The position numbers and the translations under genes are program-made. DNA of 44,525 nt from Campylobacterales bacterium (GTDB lineage Bacteria > Campylobacterota > Campylobacteria > Campylobacterales > Sulfurospirillaceae): the NCBI GenBank assembly GCA_024280575.1, contig JAJRPV010000010.1:1-44525 (forward strand), read 5' to 3'. Shown here piece after piece: positions 8,455 to 16,176 of this stretch. Position 1 is the stretch's first letter. Each line of letters begins with the position of its first letter. The notes under the pieces are model-generated. The model had not been told where the DNA came from, did not search any database, and saw only the letters and a list, made by a program, of their open reading frames with translations.

Positions 8455-9350
8455 TAAAAATCTCTCTCAATCATGTCTTTAATAATTTTTTTCAAGCCCT
8501 CGCTGTCTTCATCTCTTATAGCTCTCATAGCCTCTAAACCGAGCTTTTTAGCATATTTAATAGAATCATCCAAGCTTGAAGTCTCCTGCATTTTGTTTTT
8601 AATCCAGATTTTATCATCTTTGGATAAATCTTTTTTAAACAAACTTTTTAGCCTCTCTTTTTCGTATTCATCTATCCTGTCGTATAGGTACATGTAGGGC
8701 AATGTGGTTTTACCCTCTTTGAAATCGTGCATGGAAGGCTTACCAAGTTTTTCGCTCTCTTGGGTGATATCCAAAACATCATCTATGATTTGAAAAGCTA
8801 ACCCTAAATTTTTACCATACAACTCATAAATTTCTACATTTTTACCTGCTAACATAGCAGCACTTGCACTTGCTGCTTCTATGAGTGAAGCTGTTTTTTT
8901 ATAGATCATATCCATATATAACTCTTCATTGGTATTAAATTCTTCAGATAATTTAACATCAAGCAGTTCACCGACTGACAGAAGAGCAACTGCATTGGAA
9001 ACTTTATATGCAATATTTTGAGCCAGTGTTGTCAAAGAAGTAAATCCTTTAGAATAGAGTATATCTCCAAGCATGATAGAGGTTTTATTTCCAAATACCG
9101 CATTTATCGAGTCTTTGCCTCGTCTTGTGAGTGCATCATCTATAACATCATCATGCAACAAGCTTGCGGCATGTATAAGCTCAACGATGGCTGCTAGTTT
9201 ATATGCATCATCACTTAAACCTGCAATTTTTAAAATCAATTTTGCTCTTAATCTTTTGCCCTTTGGAATTTTATGAAAGAGTTCCAAAATATGCTTATCG
9301 TTTAAAGACTCAATCATCTGCTTCATTAAAAATTCAACTTTTTCTAACAA
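8454..9350 (-). CDS. Polyprenyl diphosphate synthase (trans-type, probably long chain)
   Basis: This trans-isoprenyl diphosphate synthase of 298 residues makes the side-chain precursor of menaquinone or another polyprenyl product. The first aspartate-rich motif is HDDVIDD, followed by RRGKDSIN. The second is QIIDDVLD. The residues before the first motif are small (AASLLH), which in this family favours long products, although chain length cannot be read with certainty. The start is TTG at 9350 with AAGGA five bases upstream. The gene occupies the position of the Helicobacter octaprenyl synthase, next to hemA. Confidence 0.9.
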   Translation of the reverse strand: MLEKVEFLMKQMIESLNDKHILELFHKIPKGKRLRAKLILKIAGLSDDAYKLAAIVELIHAASLLHDDVIDDALTRRGKDSINAVFGNKTSIMLGDILYSKGFTSLTTLAQNIAYKVSNAVALLSVGELLDVKLSEEFNTNEELYMDMIYKKTASLIEAASASAAMLAGKNVEIYELYGKNLGLAFQIIDDVLDITQESEKLGKPSMHDFKEGKTTLPYMYLYDRIDEYEKERLKSLFKKDLSKDDKIWIKNKMQETSSLDDSIKYAKKLGLEAMRAIRDEDSEGLKKIIKDMIERDF

Positions 9351-9362
9351 TTTAATCCTTTT

Positions 9363-9794
9363 TTATGGTTTAAAATCAACTTTTATCTTTTTTGTTTCAT
9401 CTTTTATATAGACATTCAAAATAGCTATATTTTTGTTTTTGTTAAAATCAGAAAACACAATTACTGCATAAATCTTGCCATTGTAATCATTTCCATCAGC
9501 TAAAAGCTTAATACGAACTCTATCCATAGAACGCTTTTTCTTTAAAACATACTGATGTGGATACCCCATATAATTTGCTAGTAAAATCAAATTTTTATTA
9601 GCATACAAAGTCCATCTAAATTTAAGAACATATAGGCTTTTTCCCTGTTTATTCTTATCACTTCTGTTTATAAAAACGGTTGCTATTTTATCTTTTTTGA
9701 GATTAAAACTGTATTGAAAATTCCAAATACTTCTCTCTTTTGCAAAAGAAATATCACAAAACAGAAATAAAATCAGAAAAAGTATTTTATTCAT
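9363..9794 (-). CDS. Secreted or periplasmic protein of unknown function
   Basis: I do not recognise this family. The protein has about 143 residues. It begins with a clear signal peptide (hydrophobic ILFLILFLFCDISFA, then the charged mature start), followed by a basic, beta-rich-looking body. No cysteine follows the signal in a lipobox arrangement, so it is probably soluble and periplasmic. I chose ATG 9794 because it overlaps the DUF2018 stop (ATGAATAA), which implies translational coupling. Another ATG lies five codons upstream. A hypothetical gene occupies the same slot in Helicobacter between DUF2018 and the prenyl synthase. Confidence 0.7.
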   Translation of the reverse strand: MNKILFLILFLFCDISFAKERSIWNFQYSFNLKKDKIATVFINRSDKNKQGKSLYVLKFRWTLYANKNLILLANYMGYPHQYVLKKKRSMDRVRIKLLADGNDYNGKIYAVIVFSDFNKNKNIAILNVYIKDETKKIKVDFKP

Positions 9795-10068
9795 GCTGAG
9801 TAAGCACATCCCCGGTAGCAGCGATAAAAAGAGAATTTTTTCTCTCTAGTAACTCATCAGCCCGTTCTAGCATAATCTCATTTAAGCGATATTCCAGCTC
9901 ATTGTCATCTTTCACGAACTCTTCCAAAAGCAATTCCATAGCACTGTACTTGTCAAATACGCCTTCTATCGACTGCTCAACCAACGACCTGTTTGCATTG
10001 AAAACTATATCAAAAAATTTACTTTTTGGACTTCCCATCAAAAAATCATCTTCATCATTTGAAAACAT
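9787..10068 (-). CDS. DUF2018-family protein
   Basis: This acidic, helical protein of 93 residues belongs to the DUF2018 family found in Campylobacterota. The Helicobacter pylori member (HP0242) is known structurally as a small knotted dimer, and its cellular role is unclear. A GGAG site lies six bases before the ATG. It is the first gene of the minus-strand heme/prenyl block, so the operon promoter should lie just upstream. A TACAAT-like -10 box at 10104-10099 is a candidate. The stop codon overlaps the next gene. Confidence 0.8.
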   Translation of the reverse strand: MFSNDEDDFLMGSPKSKFFDIVFNANRSLVEQSIEGVFDKYSAMELLLEEFVKDDNELEYRLNEIMLERADELLERKNSLFIAATGDVLTQHE

Positions 10069-10139
10069 TATTTACTCCATTTCTAATATAAGTCTTGGAT
10101 TGTATCATATAGTTTCATAAAAAAATATTAGAAAATAAA

Positions 10140-10173
10140 TTTCTAGATATTTATTTCGTCAAATATTTAGAAA
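10140..10173. repeat. Inverted repeat, 13-bp arms
   Basis: TTTCTAGATATTT (10140-10152) pairs with 10161-10173 across an 8-base spacer. Every position pairs, counting one G-U. It is AT-rich, with no following T-run beyond the background. It could be a transcript hairpin or a protein-binding site. Confidence 0.5.
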
Positions 10174-10280
10174 AATATAAAAACAAATAATTAATTAAAT
10201 AGAAAATCAACAACCTGATTAAAAAAGCAATAAAATACTCATCAATTTTTGTGAAACATTATTCTTAAATATGCGTAATT

Positions 10281-10294
10281 ACTAACGCGTTAGT
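10281..10294. repeat. Perfect 14-bp palindrome
   Basis: ACTAACGCGTTAGT reads the same on both strands. The half-site word CTAAC recurs twice downstream in the 10382-10420 direct repeat, which suggests a shared DNA-binding protein. Confidence 0.5.
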
Positions 10295-10352
10295 TGATTA
10301 AATAACCAAGATTAAGTCACTAATAATTCCCTATTTATCAATCTTTACATAT

Positions 10353-10380
10353 TATTATACATATTATTCTATGTATAATA
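10353..10380. repeat. Inverted repeat, 11-bp perfect arms
   Basis: TATTATACATA (10353-10363) and its exact complement at 10370-10380 flank a 6-base spacer. It lies about 100 bases ahead of the metY -35 box and directly adjoins the CTAACTAAC repeats. Confidence 0.5.
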
Positions 10381-10381
10381 A

Positions 10382-10420
10382 CTAACTAACAAAATTTAAG
10401 TTTTCTTGCTAACTAACAAA
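10382..10420. repeat. Direct repeat CTAACTAACAAA, two copies
   Basis: The 12-base word occurs at 10382-10393 and again at 10409-10420, 27 bases start to start. It shares CTAAC with the palindrome at 10281. It is a possible operator pair upstream of the sulfur operon. Confidence 0.45.
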
Positions 10421-10485
10421 CAATATTTTTATTTCCTAGTGAATTTAATATTTGAAATTATCTCATACTAATTTTATAAGTTTAC

Positions 10486-10514
10486 TTGACTTTAATTTAT
10501 ATTTACTATATAAT
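10486..10514 (+). promoter_or_regulatory. Sigma-70 promoter of the metY operon
   Basis: TTGACT (10486-10491) and TATAAT (10509-10514) have 17-bp spacing. Predicted transcription starts near 10521, giving a leader of about 45 bases that contains the hairpin at 10530-10549 and the AAAGGA ribosome site. Confidence 0.75.
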
Positions 10515-10529
10515 TCGTCAAAATAAATC

Positions 10530-10549
10530 GATAGGCACCCTGCCCTATC
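10530..10549 (+). promoter_or_regulatory. Inverted repeat at the start of the metY leader
   Basis: GATAGG (10530-10535) and CCTATC (10544-10549) are exact complements. CA and TG inside can extend the stem with one bulged C around a CCC loop. It begins within about ten bases of the expected transcription start and precedes the ribosome site. An operator for the Rrf2 regulator encoded two genes away is a plausible reading, and a leader RNA hairpin is another. Confidence 0.5.
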
Positions 10550-10565
10550 TTAAAGGAAATAGAAG

Positions 10566-11828
10566 ATGAATCAAGAAACACAGGCTCTACATGTAGGTTA
10601 TGAAAAAAATGATTTCGGAACAATGTCTGTTCCGATTTATCAAACTACTGCATATGATTTTGAGACGGCAGAAAAAGCAGCAAATCTTTTCGCACTAAAA
10701 GAGTTAGGACCAATCTACACTAGACTTAACAATCCAACAACAGATATATTTGAAACACGAATGGCATCTGTTGAAAACGGAGAAGCTGCATTGGCAAATG
10801 CAAGTGGTCACTCTGCCATACTTTTTTCTATCATAAATCTTGCAAGCGCCGGAGATAATATAATAGTATCAAACAAGGTGTATGGAGGAACAACTTCACT
10901 GACAACTCATACGCTTAAGAGATTTGGCATAACTTGCAAGAATTTCGACAGCAGCAATCCTGAAGATTTGGAAGATTTGATAGATGAAAATAGTAAAGTT
11001 ATTCTGTTTGAGTCCCTTTCTAACCCTCAAATTGCCATACCTAATGTAGAAAAAATTGTACAAATTGCTCAGAAATATAATATCGTCACTATTTGCGACA
11101 ATACAGTAGCAACTCCTATCCTTTTTCAACCGCTAAATCACGGGATTGATGTAGCGGTTCACAGTACGAGCAAATACATAAATGGTCAAGGAACAGCGAT
11201 AGGCGGTGCATTGATACAAAGAAAAGACTTGAATGATAAACTAATTGGAAACAAAAGGTATCCCGAGTTTAATGAACCAGACGAAAGCTATCATGGTCTT
11301 ATTTACGCCGAACTTCCGTTTCCTATATATATATTAAGGGCTAGATTGTCTTTGATGAGAGATTTTGGTGCCGCGCCCTCTCCTTTTAACTCATGGCTGA
11401 ACATACAAGGATTGGAAACACTACATGTAAGGATGAGAGAGCACTCTAGAAATACTTACAAAGTGGCAAAATTTTTAAAATCTCATCCAAAAGTCAAAAG
11501 CGTTTCGTATCCCGGACTTGAAGATGACCCACAGTATCACTTGGTTGAAAAATACTTTAAAGACAATATGAGCTCAGGTCTCATGAATTTTGAGGTAGAA
11601 GACTTTGAATATGCGAAAAGCATACTAAACAGTACTAAAATATTTGCAGTTGCAACAAATATAGGTGATTCAAAATCCATAATAACACACCCTGCCAGCA
11701 CAACTCATAGTCAAGTTCCTATGGATGAACTCAAAGAAGCAGGAGTAAATCCCGGCTCTATAAGACTTAGTGTTGGCTTAGAAAATGCGGATGACTTGAT
11801 AGAAGATTTAAAAAGTGCACTGGGGTAA
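10566..11828 (+). CDS. metY: O-acetylhomoserine sulfhydrylase (aminocarboxypropyltransferase)
   Basis: This PLP enzyme of the Cys/Met metabolism family has 420 residues, the usual MetY length. It adds sulfide to O-acetylhomoserine to give homocysteine. STSKYINGQG carries the PLP lysine (Lys203). TRLNNPTTD and the YGGTT loop are typical cofactor-binding stretches. THPASTTH near the C-terminus is a family signature. It leads an operon with an Rrf2 regulator and cysK, two bases and nine bases apart, so methionine and cysteine synthesis from sulfide are co-regulated. AAAGGA lies upstream of the ATG. Confidence 0.93.
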   Translation: MNQETQALHVGYEKNDFGTMSVPIYQTTAYDFETAEKAANLFALKELGPIYTRLNNPTTDIFETRMASVENGEAALANASGHSAILFSIINLASAGDNIIVSNKVYGGTTSLTTHTLKRFGITCKNFDSSNPEDLEDLIDENSKVILFESLSNPQIAIPNVEKIVQIAQKYNIVTICDNTVATPILFQPLNHGIDVAVHSTSKYINGQGTAIGGALIQRKDLNDKLIGNKRYPEFNEPDESYHGLIYAELPFPIYILRARLSLMRDFGAAPSPFNSWLNIQGLETLHVRMREHSRNTYKVAKFLKSHPKVKSVSYPGLEDDPQYHLVEKYFKDNMSSGLMNFEVEDFEYAKSILNSTKIFAVATNIGDSKSIITHPASTTHSQVPMDELKEAGVNPGSIRLSVGLENADDLIEDLKSALG

Positions 11829-11830
11829 AA

Positions 11831-12247
11831 ATGTCACTTTTAACTAAAAAAAGCATATACGGATTAATGGCAGTTTATGAACTATACAAGTTAAAAGAGA
11901 GCTCAAACCTTATGCAGTTAAGAGATATTTCAAATATCACCGGTATTCCCCGTAACTTTCTTGAGCAGATATTTATAGAATTAAAAAAAGCAAATCTTGT
12001 AAAAAGCATAAGAGGTGCAAAAGGTGGTTATAAAATCACAGACAATGCAAATGAAATCAAGATAAAAGAAGTAATAACAGTACTAGATGGAGAAATCAGT
12101 ACTATCAAAGATGAAACAACAAATCCAGTTTTTAATCTGTTTTTTAATGATTGCGATAAAAAACTAGTAGAAATCTTTGATAAGCCTCTCTCTAGTCTGG
12201 AAGAATACGAATTGATGTTGAATAAACAAGTCAATTACAGTATCTAA
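11831..12247 (+). CDS. Rrf2-family transcriptional regulator (CymR-like, no iron-sulfur cysteines)
   Basis: This Rrf2 protein of 138 residues has an N-terminal winged helix-turn-helix. The family hallmarks IPRNFLEQIFIELKKANLV and SIRGAKGGYKI are clear. Only one cysteine is present, in NDCDKK, so the three-cysteine cluster of IscR is missing. Iron-sulfur sensing of the IscR kind is therefore unlikely. Rrf2 proteins without the cluster include CymR, which represses sulfur genes and senses sulfur state through cysteine synthase CysK. Here the gene sits between metY and cysK, which suggests the same kind of role and self-regulation of the operon. Confidence 0.88.
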   Translation: MSLLTKKSIYGLMAVYELYKLKESSNLMQLRDISNITGIPRNFLEQIFIELKKANLVKSIRGAKGGYKITDNANEIKIKEVITVLDGEISTIKDETTNPVFNLFFNDCDKKLVEIFDKPLSSLEEYELMLNKQVNYSI

Positions 12248-12256
12248 GGAGTTAAC

Positions 12257-13174
12257 ATGTATGCAAAAAATGTAAGAGAATTAGTCGGTAATACACCACT
12301 GGTTAAAATAAACAAGATTTCAGAAGAAACAGGTACCACAATACTAGGGAAATGTGAATTTTTAAATCCTTCCCACTCTGTCAAAGACAGGATTGCACTA
12401 AACATGATAGATCATGCTCTGCAAGATGGCTTCATAAATGGAGATACAACAATGATCGAACCGACAAGTGGAAATACGGGCATAGGTTTAGCTATGGTAT
12501 GTGCTAGCTATGGTTTAAAACTCATACTTACAATGCCAAGCTCCATGAGCATAGAAAGAAGAAAACTTCTTGGAGGATTTGGAGCAAAAGTTATACTTAC
12601 TGATGCAAAACTTGGCATGAAAGGCTCAATTGACAAAGCAGATGAACTTGCCAATGAAATTCCAAATTCTTTCATACCGCAACAATTTAATAATCCAAAT
12701 AACCCAAAAATACACGAACTGACAACAGCCGAAGAAATATGGAAAGATACCAATGGACATGTGGATATCTTTATAGCTGCCGTCGGGACAGGCGGAACAA
12801 TAAGTGGTACCGGAAAATACTTAAAAGAAAAAAATCCAAATATAAAAATATATGCAGTAGAGCCAGATTTATCGCCTGTTTTATCAGGTGGAAAACCAGG
12901 GCCTCATAAAATACAAGGCATAGGAGCAGGTTTTGTACCGAATATCTTAAATACAAACATATATGACGAAGTTCTGAAAGTAAGCTACGAAGATTCACTA
13001 AAAACAACAAGAGAACTTGCAAAAACCGAAGGTTTGCTAGTAGGTATAAGTGCCGGAGCAAATGTTTTTGCAGCCAAAAAGATAGCATCAAAACCAGAAA
13101 ACAAAGGTAAAACAATAGTCACAATTTTATGTGATACAGGTGAAAGATACTTAAGCAGTGGTATATATGAGTAA
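12257..13174 (+). CDS. cysK: Cysteine synthase (O-acetylserine sulfhydrylase)
   Basis: This PLP enzyme makes cysteine from O-acetylserine and sulfide. At 305 residues it matches CysK. The PLP lysine is Lys43 in NPSHSVKDR. EPTSGNTGIGLA is the substrate loop. VGTGGTISGTGKYLK binds the cofactor phosphate. GISAGAN and a C-terminal region ending ILCDTGERYLSSGIYE complete the family pattern. The gene follows the Rrf2 regulator closely, with AAGGAG ahead of the ATG. In CymR systems, CysK itself binds the regulator, which makes this pairing notable. Confidence 0.95.
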   Translation: MYAKNVRELVGNTPLVKINKISEETGTTILGKCEFLNPSHSVKDRIALNMIDHALQDGFINGDTTMIEPTSGNTGIGLAMVCASYGLKLILTMPSSMSIERRKLLGGFGAKVILTDAKLGMKGSIDKADELANEIPNSFIPQQFNNPNNPKIHELTTAEEIWKDTNGHVDIFIAAVGTGGTISGTGKYLKEKNPNIKIYAVEPDLSPVLSGGKPGPHKIQGIGAGFVPNILNTNIYDEVLKVSYEDSLKTTRELAKTEGLLVGISAGANVFAAKKIASKPENKGKTIVTILCDTGERYLSSGIYE

Positions 13175-13199
13175 TTAAATAACCTTTAATAGCTTTGTG

Positions 13200-13237
13200 G
13201 TTGTAGGGACTTTGAACGCTCTTTGAGTCCCTATAAC
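13200..13237. terminator. Hairpin between convergent cysK and hspR
   Basis: Arms 13200-13211 and 13226-13237 (GTTGTAGGGACT against AGTCCCTATAAC) pair over 12 positions, including one G-U, around a 14-base loop. It lies between the ends of two convergent operons, so a bidirectional terminator is likely, although there is no strong T-run on either side. Confidence 0.55.
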
Positions 13238-13272
13238 TATAGTGCGCAAGGTCAGTAAACAGAAGTAGAATT

Positions 13273-13644
13273 TTATTCTCCAAAAAGTATTATTTCGTAA
13301 CTTTCTCTTTTTACTAAAGGATTTTTTACCGTATTTAAACTATTTTTATTTGAGTAAGCCATCTGGCTTTTTAACTCTTCAATTTCATCTTCAAAAGATT
13401 GGATTTTTTCCTTTAATCTTATTATGATATCTACTCCCGCCAAATTTACTCCCAAATCTCTTGTTAGCCTTTGTATCATCTTGATTTTATCTATATCTCT
13501 TTGCGAATACAATCTCATCTTGCCATCAGTTCTTGAAGGACATATGAGCCCCTCTCTTTCGTATTGCCTGAGAGTCTGAGGGTGTATCGTCAAAACTTTC
13601 GCTACTACGCTGATCAAATAAACTGGTTCTTCATATCCATGCAT
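13273..13644 (-). CDS. hspR: HspR, MerR-family heat-shock repressor
   Basis: This MerR-type regulator of 123 residues represses chaperone genes. YLISVVAKVLTIHPQTLRQYEREGLI is the helix-turn-helix with the HspR-specific HPQTLR, followed by RLYSQRDIDKIKMIQRLT and a coiled-coil helix. It is one base downstream of cbpA, and its ribosome site (GGAG) lies inside the end of cbpA. The cbpA-hspR pairing is typical of Campylobacter and Helicobacter. A HAIR-like operator is seen in front of cbpA, so the pair is probably self-repressed. Confidence 0.92.
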   Translation of the reverse strand: MHGYEEPVYLISVVAKVLTIHPQTLRQYEREGLICPSRTDGKMRLYSQRDIDKIKMIQRLTRDLGVNLAGVDIIIRLKEKIQSFEDEIEELKSQMAYSNKNSLNTVKNPLVKRESYEIILFGE

Positions 13645-13645
13645 G

Positions 13646-14539
13646 TTATTTCTCCGGTAATTTTTCTTTCATTTGTTTTTTTAAATCTTCATCTATATTT
13701 TTGACATCTGGAAGAATAATATTTGCCTTTAGATATAGATCACCTTTTGAATGTGTTTTTCTATTTTCTACACCATAATTTTTCACCCTAAATTTTTGTC
13801 CGTTTTTTGTATTTTCTTTTACTTTTAGAGTTACTTCTTTATACGGTGTTGCAACACTCACTTTTCCACCGAAAAGGGCAGTTTTAAGCGGAATATCAAT
13901 ATTTTTTGCTAAATCATCGCCGTCCCTTTCGTATTCAGGACTGTCGGCTACCTCTACATGTAAGAAAAGATCACCTTTTTGGCCTTGATAAGATTTACCT
14001 TTACCTTTGAGCCTCATCTTTTCACCATTTTTTATGCCGGCAGGAATTTTTATATCAAAACTCTCTCCTCCGTATGAAATAGAGTGTTTTCCACCTAAAA
14101 TCGCGACATTAAATGGTATGGTTATTTTAGCTTCTACATCCAAGTTTGGAGCTTGTTGTCCTCCAGAACCTCCGCCAAAGCCACTACTTCCACCAAAACT
14201 GCTAGAAAAACCGCCAAAGCCTGAGTGTCCTCCACCCATGCCTCCACCAAAGATATTTCTAAGTATCTCATCCAAATCAGCACTGCCTTGGCTTGATGCA
14301 AAATCATGGAAATTTTGGCCACCGAACATGCTGTCTCCATGTTGATCGTATTGTTGTCTTTTTGTATCATCTTTCAATATCTCATAAGCAGCATTTATCT
14401 CTTTAAATTTCTCTTCTGCGCCTTTTTCTTTATTGATATCCGGATGATACTTTCTAGCTAGTCTTCGATATGCTTTTTTTATCTCATCTTTAGATGCACC
14501 CTCGGATACACCTAGTGTATCGTATAAACTTGCACTCAT
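13646..14539 (-). CDS. cbpA: CbpA/DnaJ-class co-chaperone
   Basis: This DnaJ-family protein of about 297 residues has an N-terminal J domain ([25 protein letters not shown]), a long Gly/Phe-rich segment (about residues 85-125), and the two C-terminal substrate-binding beta domains. The zinc-finger cysteines of true DnaJ are absent, so it is CbpA-type. I chose the ATG at 14539, preceded by GAGG. A frame extension to 14569 adds ten residues without support, and the promoter -10 box lies right behind it at 14577-14572. It delivers clients to DnaK in the cytosol. HspR follows immediately. Confidence 0.93.
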   Translation of the reverse strand: MSASLYDTLGVSEGASKDEIKKAYRRLARKYHPDINKEKGAEEKFKEINAAYEILKDDTKRQQYDQHGDSMFGGQNFHDFASSQGSADLDEILRNIFGGGMGGGHSGFGGFSSSFGGSSGFGGGSGGQQAPNLDVEAKITIPFNVAILGGKHSISYGGESFDIKIPAGIKNGEKMRLKGKGKSYQGQKGDLFLHVEVADSPEYERDGDDLAKNIDIPLKTALFGGKVSVATPYKEVTLKVKENTKNGQKFRVKNYGVENRKTHSKGDLYLKANIILPDVKNIDEDLKKQMKEKLPEK

Positions 14540-14571
14540 CCTCGTTACCTCGTATATTAAATTTGACATGC

Positions 14572-14606
14572 ATTATACCATAAAACTTTAGTCTATGTCA
14601 ATCAAG
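14572..14606 (-). promoter_or_regulatory. cbpA-hspR promoter overlapped by a HAIR-like HspR operator
   Basis: On the minus strand, TTGACA (14601-14596) and TATAAT (14577-14572) are perfect consensus boxes 18 bp apart. CTTGATT-N7-ACTAAAG at 14606-14586 matches the HAIR consensus CTTGAGT-N7-ACTCAAG at 12 of 14 fixed positions and overlaps the -35 box, as expected for a repressor site. Confidence 0.75.
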
Positions 14607-14705
14607 GTTAATTAAGTGCCTTACAAAAAATCTCATTGTAAATTTATTAATATAATATTTAATATTGTATTTTATAATTTAAAAAATAACCCACAGGAGA
14701 TAAAC

Positions 14706-16118
14706 ATGAAAAAAAATATAATTATTATGTTGCTTTTAAGCAGTACATTGCTGATGGCAAATGTAAAATTGCAGTCAATGCCGGGAAATCCGAAAAGAGA
14801 AAATGCATCAAATACAAATGTTATACTGTCGTACCATAACTCTATAAAAAAAGTGCAAAATATTGTTGTAAATATAGCAAGTACAAAAAAGCTTGAGATG
14901 AATGAAAATTTTCAAAATATGCTAAACAATCCTTTTCTAAAAGAGTTTTTTGGAGATCAATTTCGCCAAATGAAAAAACAACGAAGGAAAGCTTATTCGT
15001 TGGGATCCGGAGTCATTATATCTCAAGATGGATACATTGTTACAAATAATCATGTTGTAAATGGTGCCGATAAAATAATAGTAACCGTACATGGTGACAA
15101 AAAAGAGTATAAAGCAAAAATAATTGGACAAGATCCAAAAACGGATATAGCTGTCATAAAAATAGATGCCAAAAATTTACCCGTAGCACAATTCGGTGAC
15201 TCTTCAAAATTATTAACCGGCGATATAGTTTTTGCTGTTGGAAATCCATTTGGAGTAGGAGAATCAGTTACACAAGGCATCATTTCTGCGCTAAACAAGA
15301 GCAGTATCGGACTCAACCAATATGAAAACTTTATACAAACTGATGCTTCTATCAATCCCGGAAATTCGGGTGGTGCTTTGGTTGACAGCAGAGGTGCCAT
15401 CATAGGAATAAATAGTGCTATTATCTCTAGAAGCGGCGGAAATAATGGCATCGGTTTTGCCATCCCTTCAAATATGGTCAAAAAAATTGCGATAACCTTA
15501 ATCAATGACGGAAAGGTGCAAAGAGGATATTTAGGGGTTTCTATCACTGATTTAAAAGCTGATATGAAAGATTTATACAAAAGTGATTCTGGAGCATTAA
15601 TACTCACAGTTGAGAAAAAATCATCTGCTGAAAAAGCTGGCTTACAAAGAGGCGATCTTATCATTGAAGTTGATGGGGAAAAAGTCAAAAATGCAAATGA
15701 CTTAAAAAATATTGTTGGTTCCATTTTGCCAAATAAAAAAATAACAATAAAATTTGAGAGAAATAAAATTATAAAAACTACTCAAGCAATACTTTCCAAT
15801 ATGAATAACAGTAGTAACTTTAGCAATAATCAAGAAGATCCATATATCAAAGGTTTGACTGTTTTAAATATAGATCAGAAACTCAGATTAAAATATCAAA
15901 TTCCAAAAAGCATAAGCGGAGTCTTGATTACAAAAGTTAAATATAATTCAAAAGCAGACAAGATTGGATTTAAAAGAGGTGATATCATCATTCAAATACA
16001 AAATCAACCAATCACAGATATAAAAAGTCTAAACAAAACTTTGCAAAAATTCAAAAATAAAACCAAAATGATATATATTAACAGGAATGGATTTGTAACA
16101 TATTTGATAGCAAAATAA
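14706..16118 (+). CDS. htrA: Periplasmic serine protease, HtrA/DegQ type
   Basis: This protease-chaperone has 470 residues: a signal peptide, a trypsin-like domain and two PDZ domains. The catalytic triad is visible: His116 in TNNHVVNG, Asp147 in KTDIAVIKI, and Ser221 in NPGNSGGAL. PDZ1 begins near RGYLGVSI and PDZ2 near the LTVLNIDQ stretch. The start at 14706 has AGGAG six bases upstream and gives a proper signal peptide. Reading from 14616 would add a basic, unsupported extension. It degrades or refolds misfolded periplasmic proteins. It lies next to a RacRS-like system, the neighbour it also has in Campylobacter. Confidence 0.95.
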   Translation: MKKNIIIMLLLSSTLLMANVKLQSMPGNPKRENASNTNVILSYHNSIKKVQNIVVNIASTKKLEMNENFQNMLNNPFLKEFFGDQFRQMKKQRRKAYSLGSGVIISQDGYIVTNNHVVNGADKIIVTVHGDKKEYKAKIIGQDPKTDIAVIKIDAKNLPVAQFGDSSKLLTGDIVFAVGNPFGVGESVTQGIISALNKSSIGLNQYENFIQTDASINPGNSGGALVDSRGAIIGINSAIISRSGGNNGIGFAIPSNMVKKIAITLINDGKVQRGYLGVSITDLKADMKDLYKSDSGALILTVEKKSSAEKAGLQRGDLIIEVDGEKVKNANDLKNIVGSILPNKKITIKFERNKIIKTTQAILSNMNNSSNFSNNQEDPYIKGLTVLNIDQKLRLKYQIPKSISGVLITKVKYNSKADKIGFKRGDIIIQIQNQPITDIKSLNKTLQKFKNKTKMIYINRNGFVTYLIAK

Positions 16119-16176
16119 GAAAGCGTCAGCTCTCTTATGGTATAATATCCCTTTGAGTAAAGGGGATATTTGCCAT

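Larger units (their letters stand above)
10069..10565. promoter_or_regulatory. Long divergent intergenic region rich in inverted repeats
   Basis: About 500 bases separate the minus-strand DUF2018 operon from the plus-strand metY operon. No protein gene is apparent. The region holds a 13-bp hairpin (10140-10173), a 14-bp palindrome (10281-10294), an 11-bp-arm inverted repeat (10353-10380), a 12-base direct repeat (10382 and 10409), and the metY promoter and leader hairpin. It may carry regulator sites or a small RNA. Confidence 0.6.

Noticed and set aside
13200-13237. The cysK-hspR hairpin as a dispersed REP-like repeat
   Set aside because: The sequence occurs only once in the window and sits exactly between convergent gene ends, so a termination role is simpler.
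15050-15724. Minus-strand frame of 224 codons opposite htrA
   Set aside because: It lies entirely over the conserved protease and PDZ coding region, and its composition reflects the opposite strand.
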